64,000 nt of DNA from Setoptus koraiensis (lineage: Eukaryota > Arthropoda), in the NCBI GenBank assembly GCA_048013815.1, contig CM106585.1:10044001-10108000 (forward strand). The letters are read 5' to 3'. The position numbers were made by a program, and so were the translations under genes. Position 1 is the stretch's first letter, and each line of letters begins with the position of its first letter. Below the pieces are notes generated by a model, which was not told the origin of the DNA, searched no databases, and worked only from the letters and a program-made list of their open reading frames with translations. This document shows, piece after piece, positions 26,883 to 39,500 of this stretch.

Positions 26883-26948
26883 ACAAAACTCGCCAACTTA
26901 CCTGTCGCCAACTTACCTGTCGCCAACTTACCTGTTGGCAAGTTTTGT
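26883..26948. repeat. 15-bp tandem repeat of splice-donor consensus inside an inverted repeat
   Basis: Three perfect units CGCCAACTTACCTGT lie at 26891-26935. On the - strand each unit reads GACAG|GTAAGT, an ideal 5' splice site. The array is flanked by inverted arms 26883-26896 and 26935-26948 (13 of 14 bases complementary), so the block can fold into a hairpin with the sites in the loop. Confidence 0.8.
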
Positions 26949-26990
26949 CTGACAGTTGTGAGCCATCTCGTGAGCCATCCATTATCCGCT

Positions 26991-27066
26991 CATAAATAGC
27001 TCATGGATAGCTCATGGATAGCTCATGGATAGCTCATGGATAGCTCATGGATAGCTCATGGATATA
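26991..27066 (+). repeat. 11-bp minisatellite
   Basis: About seven units of ATAGCTCATGG, the central six perfect. It passes into GGATAT-type sequence. There are no spacers, so it is not CRISPR-like. Confidence 0.9.
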
Positions 27067-27769
27067 CGCGGATATGCACACACGGACATACCTGGATAGA
27101 CACACAACTCGCCACAGTGGCAGCATGATCAACAATAGGTGGCGCAACAATTAACGATATTTACCTGTGGCGCCGTTTGTTTGTTTGCTTGCTTGCTTGC
27201 TTGTGAGAAACATTTGTGCACAGTGTACTGATATGAGTGACTGCTGATGCACCCATGTACTGCTGATACGCTCATGTATGCGCTGATACAATAATATATA
27301 ATGATACAATCATGTTATGCAGACAAACGCAGCTTCCTGTTGGCGAGACGCCCGCGACAAAACAAGCGAAACAAGCGAAAAAATGCCCAATTTCGGCCAA
27401 GGCAGCCAGTGGCCAGCCAGTGAGCGGAAAGAGAAAGCGCATAGCTCACTGAGAGATAAGTGACAACTTACAAGAATTACGTAACTTGTAGAGACAAATG
27501 TTGTCTGGTGTTAGTGTTGCGTAACAGCGCTCGTTGTGTGCACAACATTGAACAACCATCATTGAACAACATTGCGCAATATAATTGCCAATGTACAATG
27601 TACCTATGTAACGCTGACCATGACTATACCTGTTGCCGTATCAGCTGTTAGTAGTTGGCTGCGTATTGCGCAACCGGCGACAAGTGCAAGTGAGTGCAAG
27701 TGTCACCTGAGCTCTAGACTCTCTAGAGCTGCCTCTAGAGTCTAGACGATGCACAGCTGATATATAGTG

Positions 27770-27853
27770 TGGATATTTGTTGTGGATATTTGTTGTGGAT
27801 ATTTGTTGTGGATATTTGTTGTGGATATTTGTTGTGGATATTTGTTGTGGATA
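27770..27853 (+). repeat. 13-bp minisatellite
   Basis: Six perfect units of GTGGATATTTGTT. Because 13 is not a multiple of three, all frames are visited, and both strands stay open as an artefact. Confidence 0.9.
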
Positions 27854-30800
27854 AATGGCGAAAGTTGGCTGCAAATGCGTCGCATGTAAATGCGCCAGAC
27901 GTAAGTGCAACAGAGCCCGCAATGACAGCAGCACTTGATGTTGTTGTTGCTGTTGTTGTCATAAGCAGCTAATAATCATAACGATCAACAGCGTGTATCA
28001 ACAACCGACAACAACCGACGACAGGTAAACAAGCAACAATAAACAACCGTTATGCGCACACTGTGATACATATCTCGCCATCTTAACGGCATCGCTGGAC
28101 GGTTACGCTTGAGCGGGGCCCACAGTTGCTCTCAAATGTGATTTAGTGACTCAACTCAACTGAACTCATGTAAATCACTGCTGAGTGTTGCGCAATAACG
28201 GTGCACTTTTGCGCCAACGGCACATTGGGCCACATGAGCTACATACATGAGCTATGTGGGCTCGCAAGCAGTGTCAGTGCAATATGACAGTCGGTGTTGT
28301 CGGCGGCATTGCCCAGCGACAACCGGCACCGACAAGACACTTGCATCTGTAGCGCGGCCAGTTGTCATTAGGGCAACAGTTTAATCAAGTTGTCGTCGTC
28401 GTTGTTTGCATGCTGTTGTTGCTTGCATGTCGTTGTTGTTGTTGTTTGTATCAGGCTGTTGCGCAAATGATAATGAGCTCTTTTTGTCAGTTGTTTGTCA
28501 CTTGGCAGTCTCAACAACGACAACAACGACGACAGCAACAACGACAGCAACAACGACAACAACAAGTCAATTACTGTTTGCTTAGCCTGGCTACCGCTCA
28601 ATTGGCTCAGTGTTTGGCCGCATATTTCACTCACTGGCTTGATGACAGCCGACAAAGAGCCGCTTTCACGGCGACACACAGTGCATGCATTTTTTGCGCC
28701 GCCAAGCTTATCCCGGCTAGACCCGGCTGCTCCGTTATCCGCCAAGCTAGCTGTTGTTGTTTGTATCTCTGGACAGGTTACAAGCTGTTGGCGCTGTTGT
28801 AGGCGCGCCTCGGCGCACAGCAGCGACCGTTGTTGTCGTTGTTGGTGTTGTTGTTGTCGTTACCGTTGTTGTTGTCGTTGTTGTTACACAAATATTGATT
28901 GCGAGCGCACCGAGGATCACTTTCACTTTTGCCTCGCATCGAGACAGTTGCCAGTGTCGCCAGTGTCGTCCATTGGGCCAGCAACAGCAGCGACAACAAC
29001 AACGCGAGCATCATCTCACATCATATCTCACCTGTACGACGAGCCACTACGTGCACAACAACAACAACAACAACATTATCCATACTGTACGATAGTAACT
29101 AAAGACAGTGGTCAAGCCGAGTTTCATACGAGCCAAACAGTTTATATCGAGTCGCACAGTTTTGTACGAGTCGCACAGTTTTACACGACAGGCACATCCG
29201 TCGAGCGAACAATGAACCATTCGTAATTAGTGTCAAATTACTGTCAATCAAGCCAAACACAAACATTCACCTGTTGCACTGTTGCGTAACACTGCCGTCA
29301 AGCGAGCCCATCTCACATTGTGCTCACAAATCAGCCAGCAAGCGATCTGGTGAGTCAGCCAGCAAACTGTTCTCGTGAATCAAATCGTGCTCGCACCAAC
29401 CGTTACAATTATCGAATTAGCAGTTTCAATCGAAGCCAACCGACTGATTGAATTTATTTCACATTTCACATCCGCTTCAATGGTCAAACTGTCAAATCAG
29501 ACGATTTCATCGAGCCAGGTGAGCCTCTTACGCGCACCCTTTCGTCTCTAACGCGTACCTATATGATACAGTGTCTATATAACACAGTGTACAGTGTATA
29601 GATTAACAAGTGCCACTATCGCTGCACAACAAGTGCAGCGAGAGCAGTCTCATTAGCATTATGCACAGTTGTGCGCATCGCAAGTAAATCACCGTCGAGC
29701 TGTCAGTGAGTTCACCTGTTGCGCTTGTGCGCACGCAAGCCAACTCCATCTGGCGGTAATTAACACAATAATATATTGCATACATAATATATTATTGTAA
29801 GTAATAACGTATTAACACGGTGCATTCAATAGTCGACATTCGGGCTAGACAACAGTTTGCGCTGACCCGGAATGCCGTCGTCGATGCCATTGTCGACGAT
29901 GTTTGCAGCGACGACGACAGCGCCACTAATTAACGCAGTGCAAAAACACAAAAGTGCATGCGTAATTGCGCTAAATTTACAAAAATGACGAGCATGCTGC
30001 GAGATCAGCATGCTGCCGGCAAGTGCGTGATCTGGCCGCATCGAGGCGCCGCCTGCGCAGGTGATGATGATGGGTTCTAATTAACAGGCGCGAGCGACAG
30101 CGCAAACTAATAATAAATAAACTAACTAACATAAACTAAATAGCGACTAAATCGTGACACCGCCGACACGTGAGCGTAGGATAGTTACGCAATAGCAACA
30201 ACAATCTATTAGCTGGCACATTTGCATACTATCAACCAACTGGGAGTCTCACTGCTGTGGAGAATGCATCGAGAGCATTGAGAGCGTATGCAAACGACGA
30301 TGAGAGGAGGACACTCCATTAGATGCTATCCATTAGATAGGTATTGCCATGGCAACATTGTTTGTATGTTTGTAATTGTAATTATGACGACGCAGACGCG
30401 AGACCTTGAGTTATTTGATTTGACTCCAACGCAAAAATGGTCTCGCCGAGCTGCCGTCTGACTGGCTGGTGCTGATGAGCCGAGATTTATCTGGCTGCCG
30501 AGCGTCGCGACTCGCGACTGCCGACTAAAACGAGCCAACGAGCCCAACAAACGAGCCGGATCGAGAGTCGGCGCCGACAGCGAGATGCGGCGCACTGCGG
30601 AGGCAGCAAATAATAATAATAATAATCTGATTATTTGCATACGTTGCAGCCACTGTGCAAACTGGTGCTCATCAACTGATCACGTTGATGAGCCGACAAC
30701 AGCAACAACAACAGCGCCAACAACGACAGCAACAACAACAACGACAACAACAACAACAAATAAACACTCGCTACCTGTGCACTGTTGTTTGGCGTGTCGC

Positions 30801-32397
30801 CGCCAGGTTTGCAGCCGGCAGCCGACAGCCGACAGCCGACAATTTATGGCAGAGATTTAAATTCAATTTGCAGTTTGGGCCACTTTGAGCGCCAGATACA
30901 GCCCATGTGATGCAACAGCGACGTTCGGGCGTTCGCAGCAAGCGCAATATCAGCTCAACATCAGCCCAATATCAGCCAAATGGCGAACACTGAATGCGCA
31001 CACCGACAATTGCAATTCGGCCGCTCGAGCTGCCATAAGTGGAGATGATGCTCTGATAGCTGGCGCGCACAGGTAATAATTTGGCCAGGCAATTTGCTTT
31101 TAATAATCATCGCTTTTAATAATCATCGCCAAACACAACAAGCCACCGCCAGGGCAAACAAGGCGCCGATTGGCAAACAAGTGGCACGCAGCACAGTCAA
31201 CAAGCGAGCATGAGTTGCGATGAAACTTGCGATAACTCTTTATCCATTTATTTATCCATTTATCCGCGGACTATTCACTGTTCACTGTTCACTGTTCATG
31301 CCAGAGTCCGCCAGGTGAACAGCCAGCAGCCCATGTAATAATGATGTTTGTTGCCATGCCCACGACGACCATGACGACCACGATGACGCCGATGATGATG
31401 ATGATTCGCACCAGCCGGCTAATTGTGCTGGTTCATGGCAGCGACAAGCCAGCGACAAGCCAGCGCAACGTGATTGACTATTTGACTAAGCGCCACTGAC
31501 ACTTGTTGATTTTTAACAAAAGTGTGCGCTGTAAGATGTGAGTCGTGGCGGGCAGCGACGCCCACGCGCGCCCATTAATTGACGTTGATTGCGATTGTTT
31601 GTCGCTGTTGTTGTTGTTGTTGTTGTCGTTGTTGTTGTTGGCTTGCCGGCTGTTGTCGTTGTTGGCTGTTGTCGTTGTTGGCTGGGTGGTTGCTGTCGCT
31701 GTTGGCTCGGCGGTGCTCAACTCATCAATTGGAGACTCTCCTTTGTTGTTGCTGCCAGAGAGAATCCCCGGCCGTCGTTAATACCGAGAGACACCATTAA
31801 TCATCGGCACTGTGTTAGTGTGTGTGTGTTTATAATTTATTATTTATGATTCTCTACGGATAATAATAATGAGAGCTTGCCATAAGTGAACACACACACA
31901 CATTTAATAACAGCACACTGTTAATTGCGCACAATGATGATGATGCGGCCGCAACCATCGAGAAGCGAGCTGCAATCAAAATCAATCGCGGCTTCGATTT
32001 CTCGCCGCTCGTCGATTTCTCGCTCGTTTCTGTCTGGGCTCGCTCGGCGTTTGTTTGCCACTTTTCACTTTGCAGTCTCATTTGTCGCCATTCGCGAACA
32101 ACAATCAGCCGGCTGCGTGGGCATCGCCTTGTGGTTGTTGCCTAATGTGGTTGCCTAATGCTGTTGTGGTTGTCGCTGTCGCTGTTGCCCAATGTTGTTG
32201 CCGTTGTTGCCGTTGTTGTTGCTGGTGGAACAGTTTAATCAATAAAGCCGAGCATCGCCTTGCCACAACCATGACACAGCCTCGCTGCGAGACTCGCTGC
32301 CATGAGAAATGATGATGCTCGAGCGAGCTCGCTTCGCCCCCCGAATCGACGATTTGAATGCAATCGACAGAATCGATCATTGGCGATGATGAGACAC

Positions 32398-32499
32398 TTG
32401 TTGTTGGCCGGTTGTTAGTCGGTTGTTGGCTGGTTGCTAGTCGGTTGTTGGCTGGTTGTTAGTCGGTTGTTGGCTGGCTGCTAGTCGGTTGTTGGCTGA
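32398..32499 (+). repeat. 22-bp minisatellite
   Basis: Four to five units of the type CGGTTGTTGGCTGGTTGTTAGT, quoted here only as its consensus halves CGGTTGTTGGCT and GGTTGTTAGT. Confidence 0.8.
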
Positions 32500-35154
32500 C
32501 TGTGTTAGTGCTGCACTCCCACTCGCGACTTGCGCGCCTCTCATACCTATCAGTCGTGTTTTGTCAGCCACCTATCAGCAGTCGCAACAAGCAAACAAAC
32601 AAACGAACAAATATCCAGATATTCGCACACTCAAATATTCACACATGCACATATTCACATATGCGCACATCCACATAAACAGTAGCTGTCATGCGACTCA
32701 CACCAAGCGAGTGACGCAACTTTGTGCATGCCTCTTCACCTGTCCGCCAGAGGTCGGCCGTTCGTCCGGTTGCCGCTCATCGCTGGCTCGACGTTGCCTC
32801 GGCGCCGGCCCGACGCCGGCCCGACGCCGGCCGCAATGCCGACATGTTGGGCGTATATTCGGATGCGCCGAGATGTGCCCTATAAAGACTGAGAGCGCCA
32901 AAAGCAAAGCGAACTGGCCAGGCTAGCGGAGTGCGGCCAGAAACTGTGAGAAACTGTCGAGTGCTGCTGACAGGCCCATTATTGACCATTGATTATCGGC
33001 AAATGGATCGAGTGATTGCGTTGATTGTTTGCGTTATAGATTGACGCACACTCACTCGATGATGCCGGCCGCGATTAGATATGCGGCACGCGTACTGTGT
33101 GTGAATCGGATATTACATAACTGACCGGCTCACCTGCTCTCTCTCTCTCTCTGCGTCTCTGTCATGCAAGCCAAGTTACCTGTTGAGTGTGTGTGTGTCA
33201 CGACTGAGTGCGATGACGCAACATGAAGGAAGTGTGTCGTGGATGTTGCGACTTATCGAGTTGCCGGCCAGCTGACCAGCCAGCCAGCCAGCCAGCGACC
33301 TGTTGAATTGTCGACCGAATCTGGCCCGCAATCAATGCATGCGCCTACCGAACTGTGAATGTGCTGGCCCCCGTCTAGCCACTGGCTGCCGATTGACTGG
33401 CCAGTCGATGGGCAGCCAGTCGATGGGCAGTCAATTGGCGCAATTGGAAGGCGAACGCGAAATCGAACGCTCGCTCGCTGGCCAGCGAACGCTCTGTCTG
33501 TCGATATGATGCAATCGAACGCTCGATGCTCGAGATGCGACCAGACCCAACCGACTGGACCCATGAGACGAGTAATCGATTAGCGACTGTCGTAAACGAA
33601 GCGACACGATGATAAACAAGCTCGCTCTTTGGCCGAGCTGCTCGACAAAGTGCCGGCCACGCAAGAGATGCCAGCTAAGCGAGCGATGCCAGCTAAGCGA
33701 AAGATGCCAGAGATGGAAATATTGCCAAGAGCAACGAATGGCAGGGATGATGAAAGCAAAAGAAGAAGAACAACAACAACAACAGCAAGTGCTTCGCTTG
33801 ATTAATCGACAGCAAACTTGAGACTCGCTACTTAGCGCTGTTGGCCACTGCGACCGGCCAATGGTCAAGTCGATGGTCGCCAATGGTCGAGTCAACGGCT
33901 GGCGCCGCCAAGTGGCCGAACGCACTTGACGCGCTTCTTCTTGAGGTGCCTTGTTTGCAGTGGCTCTCTGGCTCTTTCGAACGGAGCCTCCGAAGAGCCG
34001 AAGAGCCGCAGAGCCGACAGAGTTCGAGCGGTTCGAGCGCTCAACAATTATGAGCAGACAGGACAAGAGCGAACAGGTGAACACAGGTGAGAGTATGGTA
34101 ACAGGCCAGTGAAACAAAAACAAGTGGAAATAAAAAAAGAAGCCAGCTTGCGAGTACATAAAATGAGATGATGCAAGACAAACAACAATCATGCGTTTAT
34201 ATATATAAACACACACACAGTGAGGGAGAGTGAATCAAGAGAGACATTAGTCTGATAAATTGATGACGATCATTTGTTTGTGTGTTTAACAACGACAACA
34301 ACAACAACGCCAACAACAGCGACAACAACAACAACAAACAGCCGGTGACCCCGCCGGCCCGTTGGCTGTTGCTGTTGTTTTGGCCACTCGATTGTGCCTA
34401 TTACAGGCCTAATTGATTGATCGGCGCTTCTCTCGAACTGTGTAGTGGTCAGTTGTGGTGGTTCGTTTGACAATCACGACTCTTGCTTCTTGTTTGTCTG
34501 GCCCTTTCAACTGTTTCAACAATTTCAACAAGCTGCCGGCCGCATCGACAAGCGACATTCGAGCACCACAACCCAGCCAGCCAGCCAACCAGCCAGCCAA
34601 CAACCAATAGCAATTTTTCATTTCATTCGCCAATTTCGAATTGCGCTGGCAATAATTTCAATCGCTTGCACTTGCTGTATTCAACAACAAATTATTATCT
34701 TATTTCATCATCTTGATACTACTCACAACCGCATCCAATGAGCGCTACACTCGCTGTACACTCAATTGGATCGATTTCGCTCTTTAGTGGTCGCAGATTG
34801 TTGCTGATACCAACAACTCTCCAATCTGCAATAATCAACTACGACAGCAGCTTATCATCTGAGAGCGAGCGAGCGAGACCTGTTGTCGATGAGAGAGTGG
34901 TTTTGTCTAGAGACTCGCCGGTTGCGAGTTTAATTTAGAATATGAAATCGAAGCCGCTCGAATTGCATCTTTTCAGCCGATCGGTTGAATCGGCAGCGAA
35001 CGGCCAATACAATGACGGCATCAATTGGCAGCGCTCTTTGTTCGCGCCAATCGATTGCGCGACCCAATGAATAGATTGATTGCGCTGACGGGACTCGGCG
35101 CGCCTTCGAGCGAGCGCCGATCGAGCGATAGCTCGCCGCGCTGAGAGATGGCTC

Positions 35155-35262
35155 GCCGGGGTCGGGTCGGTTCTGTTTGGGCCGGTTCGGTTCTGTTTGG
35201 GCCGGATCAGTTCTGCTCGGGCCGGATCGGTTAGAATCGGATCGGTCGGAATCGGACCGGAC
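35155..35262 (+). repeat. About 20-bp minisatellite
   Basis: Units of the type GGGCCGGTTCGGTTCTGTTT, decaying rightwards into GGATCGGTTAGAATC. Confidence 0.75.
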
Positions 35263-36298
35263 GAGCAGGCGAGAGCGAGGGAGCTTCACCAGACACGACT
35301 GGCCATCATTAGCTGGCTGCGTTGTCGTCGGCAAACTGTCTTGGCGACGCAGTTACCTGGCGAAACGGGCCCATCGATCGGTGCTCGAGTGCCGGTGTGT
35401 AGTATGCAAAGCAGCGGTTGAGCGGGCAAGCGAAAGTGCGACAAACAAAAGTGTGTCAAGTGGATTATCCACTGTGGATATCACCACTCAATCGAGGAAT
35501 ATCGGTAGCAAACCGAGACACTTTCTCGGCCGATCCCCGCTCACGTCTCGGCGCTCCGGCGCGCCGTTGCGCCCACTAATGGGCAGCCAGAGAGAACGGC
35601 GAACATGTCGCATTGGCCGACTTCCTAGCGGCCGATAATGATTTGTGAGTCGCTGGCAGTGTCGCCAATCAGCAACCAATATGACACCTACACTGACGTT
35701 GTCGTTGTTGTCGCTGTTGCTGTCGTTGTCGTTGTTGTCGCTGTTGCTCGCCAACAACAACAACAACAGCGACAACAATCGTCACGGGTGACACAAAGTT
35801 CATTGTACGACTAATGACATAATGGCAATACATGGCTGACATGTGTTGTTATGCCCAATAACTCGTCCTCACTCATTCATGTTGCATCATATCGAATTTG
35901 CTCGCTAGGTGCTGCGACAAATGAGCTGCACAACAGGTGACACGGCAACAGTTTCACCTGTTGGCTTACGTTGCACACTGACAGTTTGTCGCCAGATGCA
36001 GACTCACTGCAAACTGCGCACTCACAAGCTGTTAGTTGCGCTCCACAGACCCCAAACAAATACAAACTTTCGCCCGACGCCGACGCTACTGGCGCCACTA
36101 TCGACACTGCCGACACTGCCGACACTGCCGCCTCTGGTGTGTCGAAATTGATAATTGCGCTTGTTGTGCCAGTGTTACGTAACATTTGTGACCACTTCTG
36201 TCCGCTGTGCGCTGTTTTTGTTGTGTTGCGCAATCTAATTAGCATAGCTGCGCGTAATAGCCGACAATTATTTCATTCGCATAGTGTCAGTCGACATA

Positions 36299-36337
36299 TT
36301 GTTGTCGAGCCAATATCACATATTGGCTCGACAACAA
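36299..36337. repeat. Perfect hairpin, 18-bp stem, 3-nt loop
   Basis: Arms 36299-36316 and 36320-36337 (TTGTTGTCGAGCCAATAT and its exact complement) are separated only by CAC. It sits about 180 bp before the acceptor of the first certain zinc-finger exon. Confidence 0.9.
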
Positions 36338-36513
36338 CAATTGCCATCGACGCAGCAGCTCGCCCAATCAGTTCTGTCTAATGTTGCTAATGTCGCCGCT
36401 CTAATATCTGCAATTGTCATAAATAATGAATGAACCTCTCTAGCGGCCATTGCGCTCATTATAATTAACTCTGCGTGTTTTGCTTTGTTTTACACTATAT
36501 GCTCATTCAACAG

Positions 36514-39500
36514 TTACAACAATAGGAACGCCGAGCGCCACCTATCCTACGTACACGGACAACAAGCCATACATGAAGCAACACATAATAGAGAGGCTAG
36601 CCCAACGCCATCTAGCTTAGATCTTGTTAACCACAGCAAGAGACAGGAGGAGGACGCTAATAATTTAAATTTAAACCAATTGTCTCAGCAGCAATTTGTC
36701 AGTAGGCCCGCCAAGAGAGGCAGACCAAGCGGCAAGCAACAATTGGACAATCACAATAACCAATTAGATCAGCAGCATCAGTTACACAACAATAGTAATT
36801 ACCACTACAACAGCAAGAGGGCGTCTTTTTCGTCAACTGCATCGTCCGCGTCATTGTCTAGATCTCCCACATCGCAGTTGATCCGATCGGTCGATCCGCT
36901 AGACGGCGAACAGCACCAATTAGAGCAGAAGCAACGACTGCACAATTGGCCGGCTAAAAGCGACGACAACAGCTCAATCAAAGATAAGAGGCCACAGAGT
37001 TGTTGCGACAACGACAACGACGACGACAACGAACTAGAGGAGGGCGAAGTCGTGCAAGTTGACCGAGAAGAGGACGAAGACGAGGAAGAGGAAAACAACG
37101 CCGACGAAGAGGAGGAAGTCGGCCTAGAGGAGGAGGACGACGACGAAGAGGACGACGAAGACGACAGCCACGACGAGGACGATCGCTCCAACGGGCCCAA
37201 CAACGACAAACGCGTCAAGAGGCGCCAAAGTAGAGCGGCCGCTAAAGAATCGGGCGAGCAGTTACTGTCGCTGCAGAGAAAAAGCCACCACCAACGCGTT
37301 GTCAATAGATCATCATCATTGTCAAACAACAACAACAACAACAACGGCTCACAAACAGGCGACTTAGGCTCGACAGCAACCGGAAACGCGAGTCACAGTG
37401 ATAAACAATACAAGTGCAACCAATGTCCAAAGATATTCAATTGGAAATCAAATCTAATTAGACACCAGATAGCGCACGACGAGTCTAGACGATACATTTG
37501 TGAGAGTTGCAAAAAAGTTTTCACTGACCCTTCGAATTTACAGCGCCACATCCGGTCGCAGCATATAGGCGCACGAAGTCACGCCTGTTGTGAGTGCGGC
37601 AAGACATTTGCCACCAGTTCCGGTTTAAAGCAGCATCAGCACATACATTCTAGCGTAAAACCGTTCAGGTGTGAGGTGTGCTTTAAGGCCTATACGCAAT
37701 TCTCTAATTTGTGCCGTCACAAGCGCATGCACGCAAATTGTCGTATGCAAATTAAATGCAACAAGTGTCAGCAATCATTTTCTACAGTGACAACATTGGG
37801 CAAACATAAGCGCTTTTGTTGCGCAACAGCATCATCAACCAACGTTGTCAGCCTATCTCCCTCATCTGCTACCGCTACCGCCACTGCAACTGCTGCAGCT
37901 TGTGCGGTTGTTGCCTCAGCGGCTCAATTAACTAATCATCACAATCATACGTTGAATCATCATCATCATCACAATCATCAGCAATTGGCGCAATCGTTGG
38001 TGGTCAATCACAAATCGACATTGGACAAATTGATAAATAGTCATCACAATACTAATCAATACAATCTGTTGGACGACGACGACGACGACGACGACAACAG
38101 CGACACCAGCAGCGACACCTCGGACAACTCTAATCATCACAACCATTTGCAGCTTAACAATAACATTAATCGCAGCGGCAGCGGCGGCAATTATCAGCAG
38201 CAGCAGCTAATTACCAGCAACAACAAACAACGCCGAAACCGGATACGCAGCAACCGGAAGCAAGCGTCACTGTCTGGCGGAAACGATCAAGCGACACCTG
38301 CCAGTAATAATTGTAACTATAATCAGCAACAGCAGCAGCAAAGCAGCAATATAAATTTGATTTCGTCTGTAACTCGTCACCTGTATAACAACGGCGCCAC
38401 CAATCAACTAATAGACAATTCTCATCAGGCCGCGCAGCCAGCAATAACTGGACAGCAGGCAACAGCAACAACCACAACGAGCACCAGGTCGCCAATAGTG
38501 ACCAATAGCAGCAGTAGCAGCAGCGCCACCAGTCAGCAACAGCAACAGGTTGCGGCCGCCTATCACTTTCACCAAACACTCAGCCATTACCTATTGAATC
38601 AGGCTGTCCAGCAACAACAGCAACAACAGCAACAGCAACAACAACAACAGCAATCATCGCCTACACCTATATCGCCAATTGTTGCGTCACAGGCAATCAC
38701 ACAACAGCAACAGCAGCAACAACAGCAATTGAGTCAGCTATTGGCGTTGACCAAATTGTTGTCCTCTCCTCAGCAACCGGTGGCACCTTTCGCCAATCAG
38801 CAGCAGACATTCCCTGGTGCGGCCGCTAGCCAGCAGCAACTATTATTTGAGGCACTGTTTCAACAGCAACAACAACAACAACAACAACAGGTAGGTAATC
38901 CACGCTTATAACGGTGGTTGTAACGCGTTGTATTGTCTTGGTTCATTTGAATAATGTAACAGTTTAATTTGACCAATCAACATTTTCGTTAGTACATACA
39001 GTAACCGAGAATATTCTTTTGTTTCAATGGCCTGCCCACATCACTTGTTATTATTGTGTTCGACAAACTCATGCTATTGTTTGATTAATTTAATTTAATT
39101 AACGCCACTAATTAATTGATCGACTGACCAACCGATTGACTGATGACCGCACATCGTACACACACACAAACATGAATAAATTAAAATAACTAAATGAACC
39201 CGTACCAACTAAATACTAAATTGCAGCTACTACACCAATCAGTAGCAGGTACAAATATTAGCGGCCACCAGCAAACGAGCGGAACAGCAAACACAGCGCC
39301 CACCAGCAGAGGCTACCCGTTATTTGGTCAGCAAAGCCTGGATTTTAGCCAGCAACTGCAACAACAGCAACAACAGCAACAGGCCAGCAACAGGAGATAA
39401 CAACAAATTATCGTTAATTAGTGGTGGCCAATCAAGGGATAAATTGACAATACAAGTAGCAATCAACAATGGCATCAGCGGGCCGACTGGAGCGCCAGCA

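Larger units (their letters stand above)
20001..28000. other. Non-coding, repeat-rich stretch (putative giant intron, part 3)
   Basis: No gene is recognised. Contents include a 16-bp-stem hairpin (21058-21113), minisatellites at 21316-21392, 22141-22198, 23168-23243, 23972-24052, 25425-25490, 26891-26935, 26991-27066 and 27770-27853, an AT-rich pocket of TTAAATATT-type palindromes at about 25187-25255, and an imperfect TCTAGA-rich palindrome at 27713-27746. Exon-like ends CAG|GTGAGT occur (for example 21020/21021) but no convincing coding frame precedes them. Confidence 0.5.
28001..36513. other. Non-coding, repeat-rich stretch (putative giant intron, part 4)
   Basis: No gene is recognised. 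Contents include minisatellites at 32398-32499 and 35155-35262, CAA/CAG and TTG blocks at 28500-28565, 28825-28890, 30700-30760, 31600-31640 and 35697-35778, several CACCTGT/ACAGGTG E-boxes, and an 18-bp-stem hairpin at 36299-36337. The last 30 bases form a plausible pyrimidine-rich acceptor for the exon starting at 36514. Confidence 0.5.

Noticed and set aside
26991-27853. CRISPR-like arrays
   Set aside because: Units are 11 and 13 bp with no spacers, in a eukaryotic genome; they are minisatellites.
1-36513. Search for a PR domain, tRNA genes and transposon coding sequences
   Set aside because: No PR-domain signature, tRNA cloverleaf, reverse transcriptase or transposase motif was seen in any frame I read.
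36805-37344. 179-codon serine-rich frame on the - strand
   Set aside because: Antisense of the acidic and poly-D/E tract in the zinc-finger exon.
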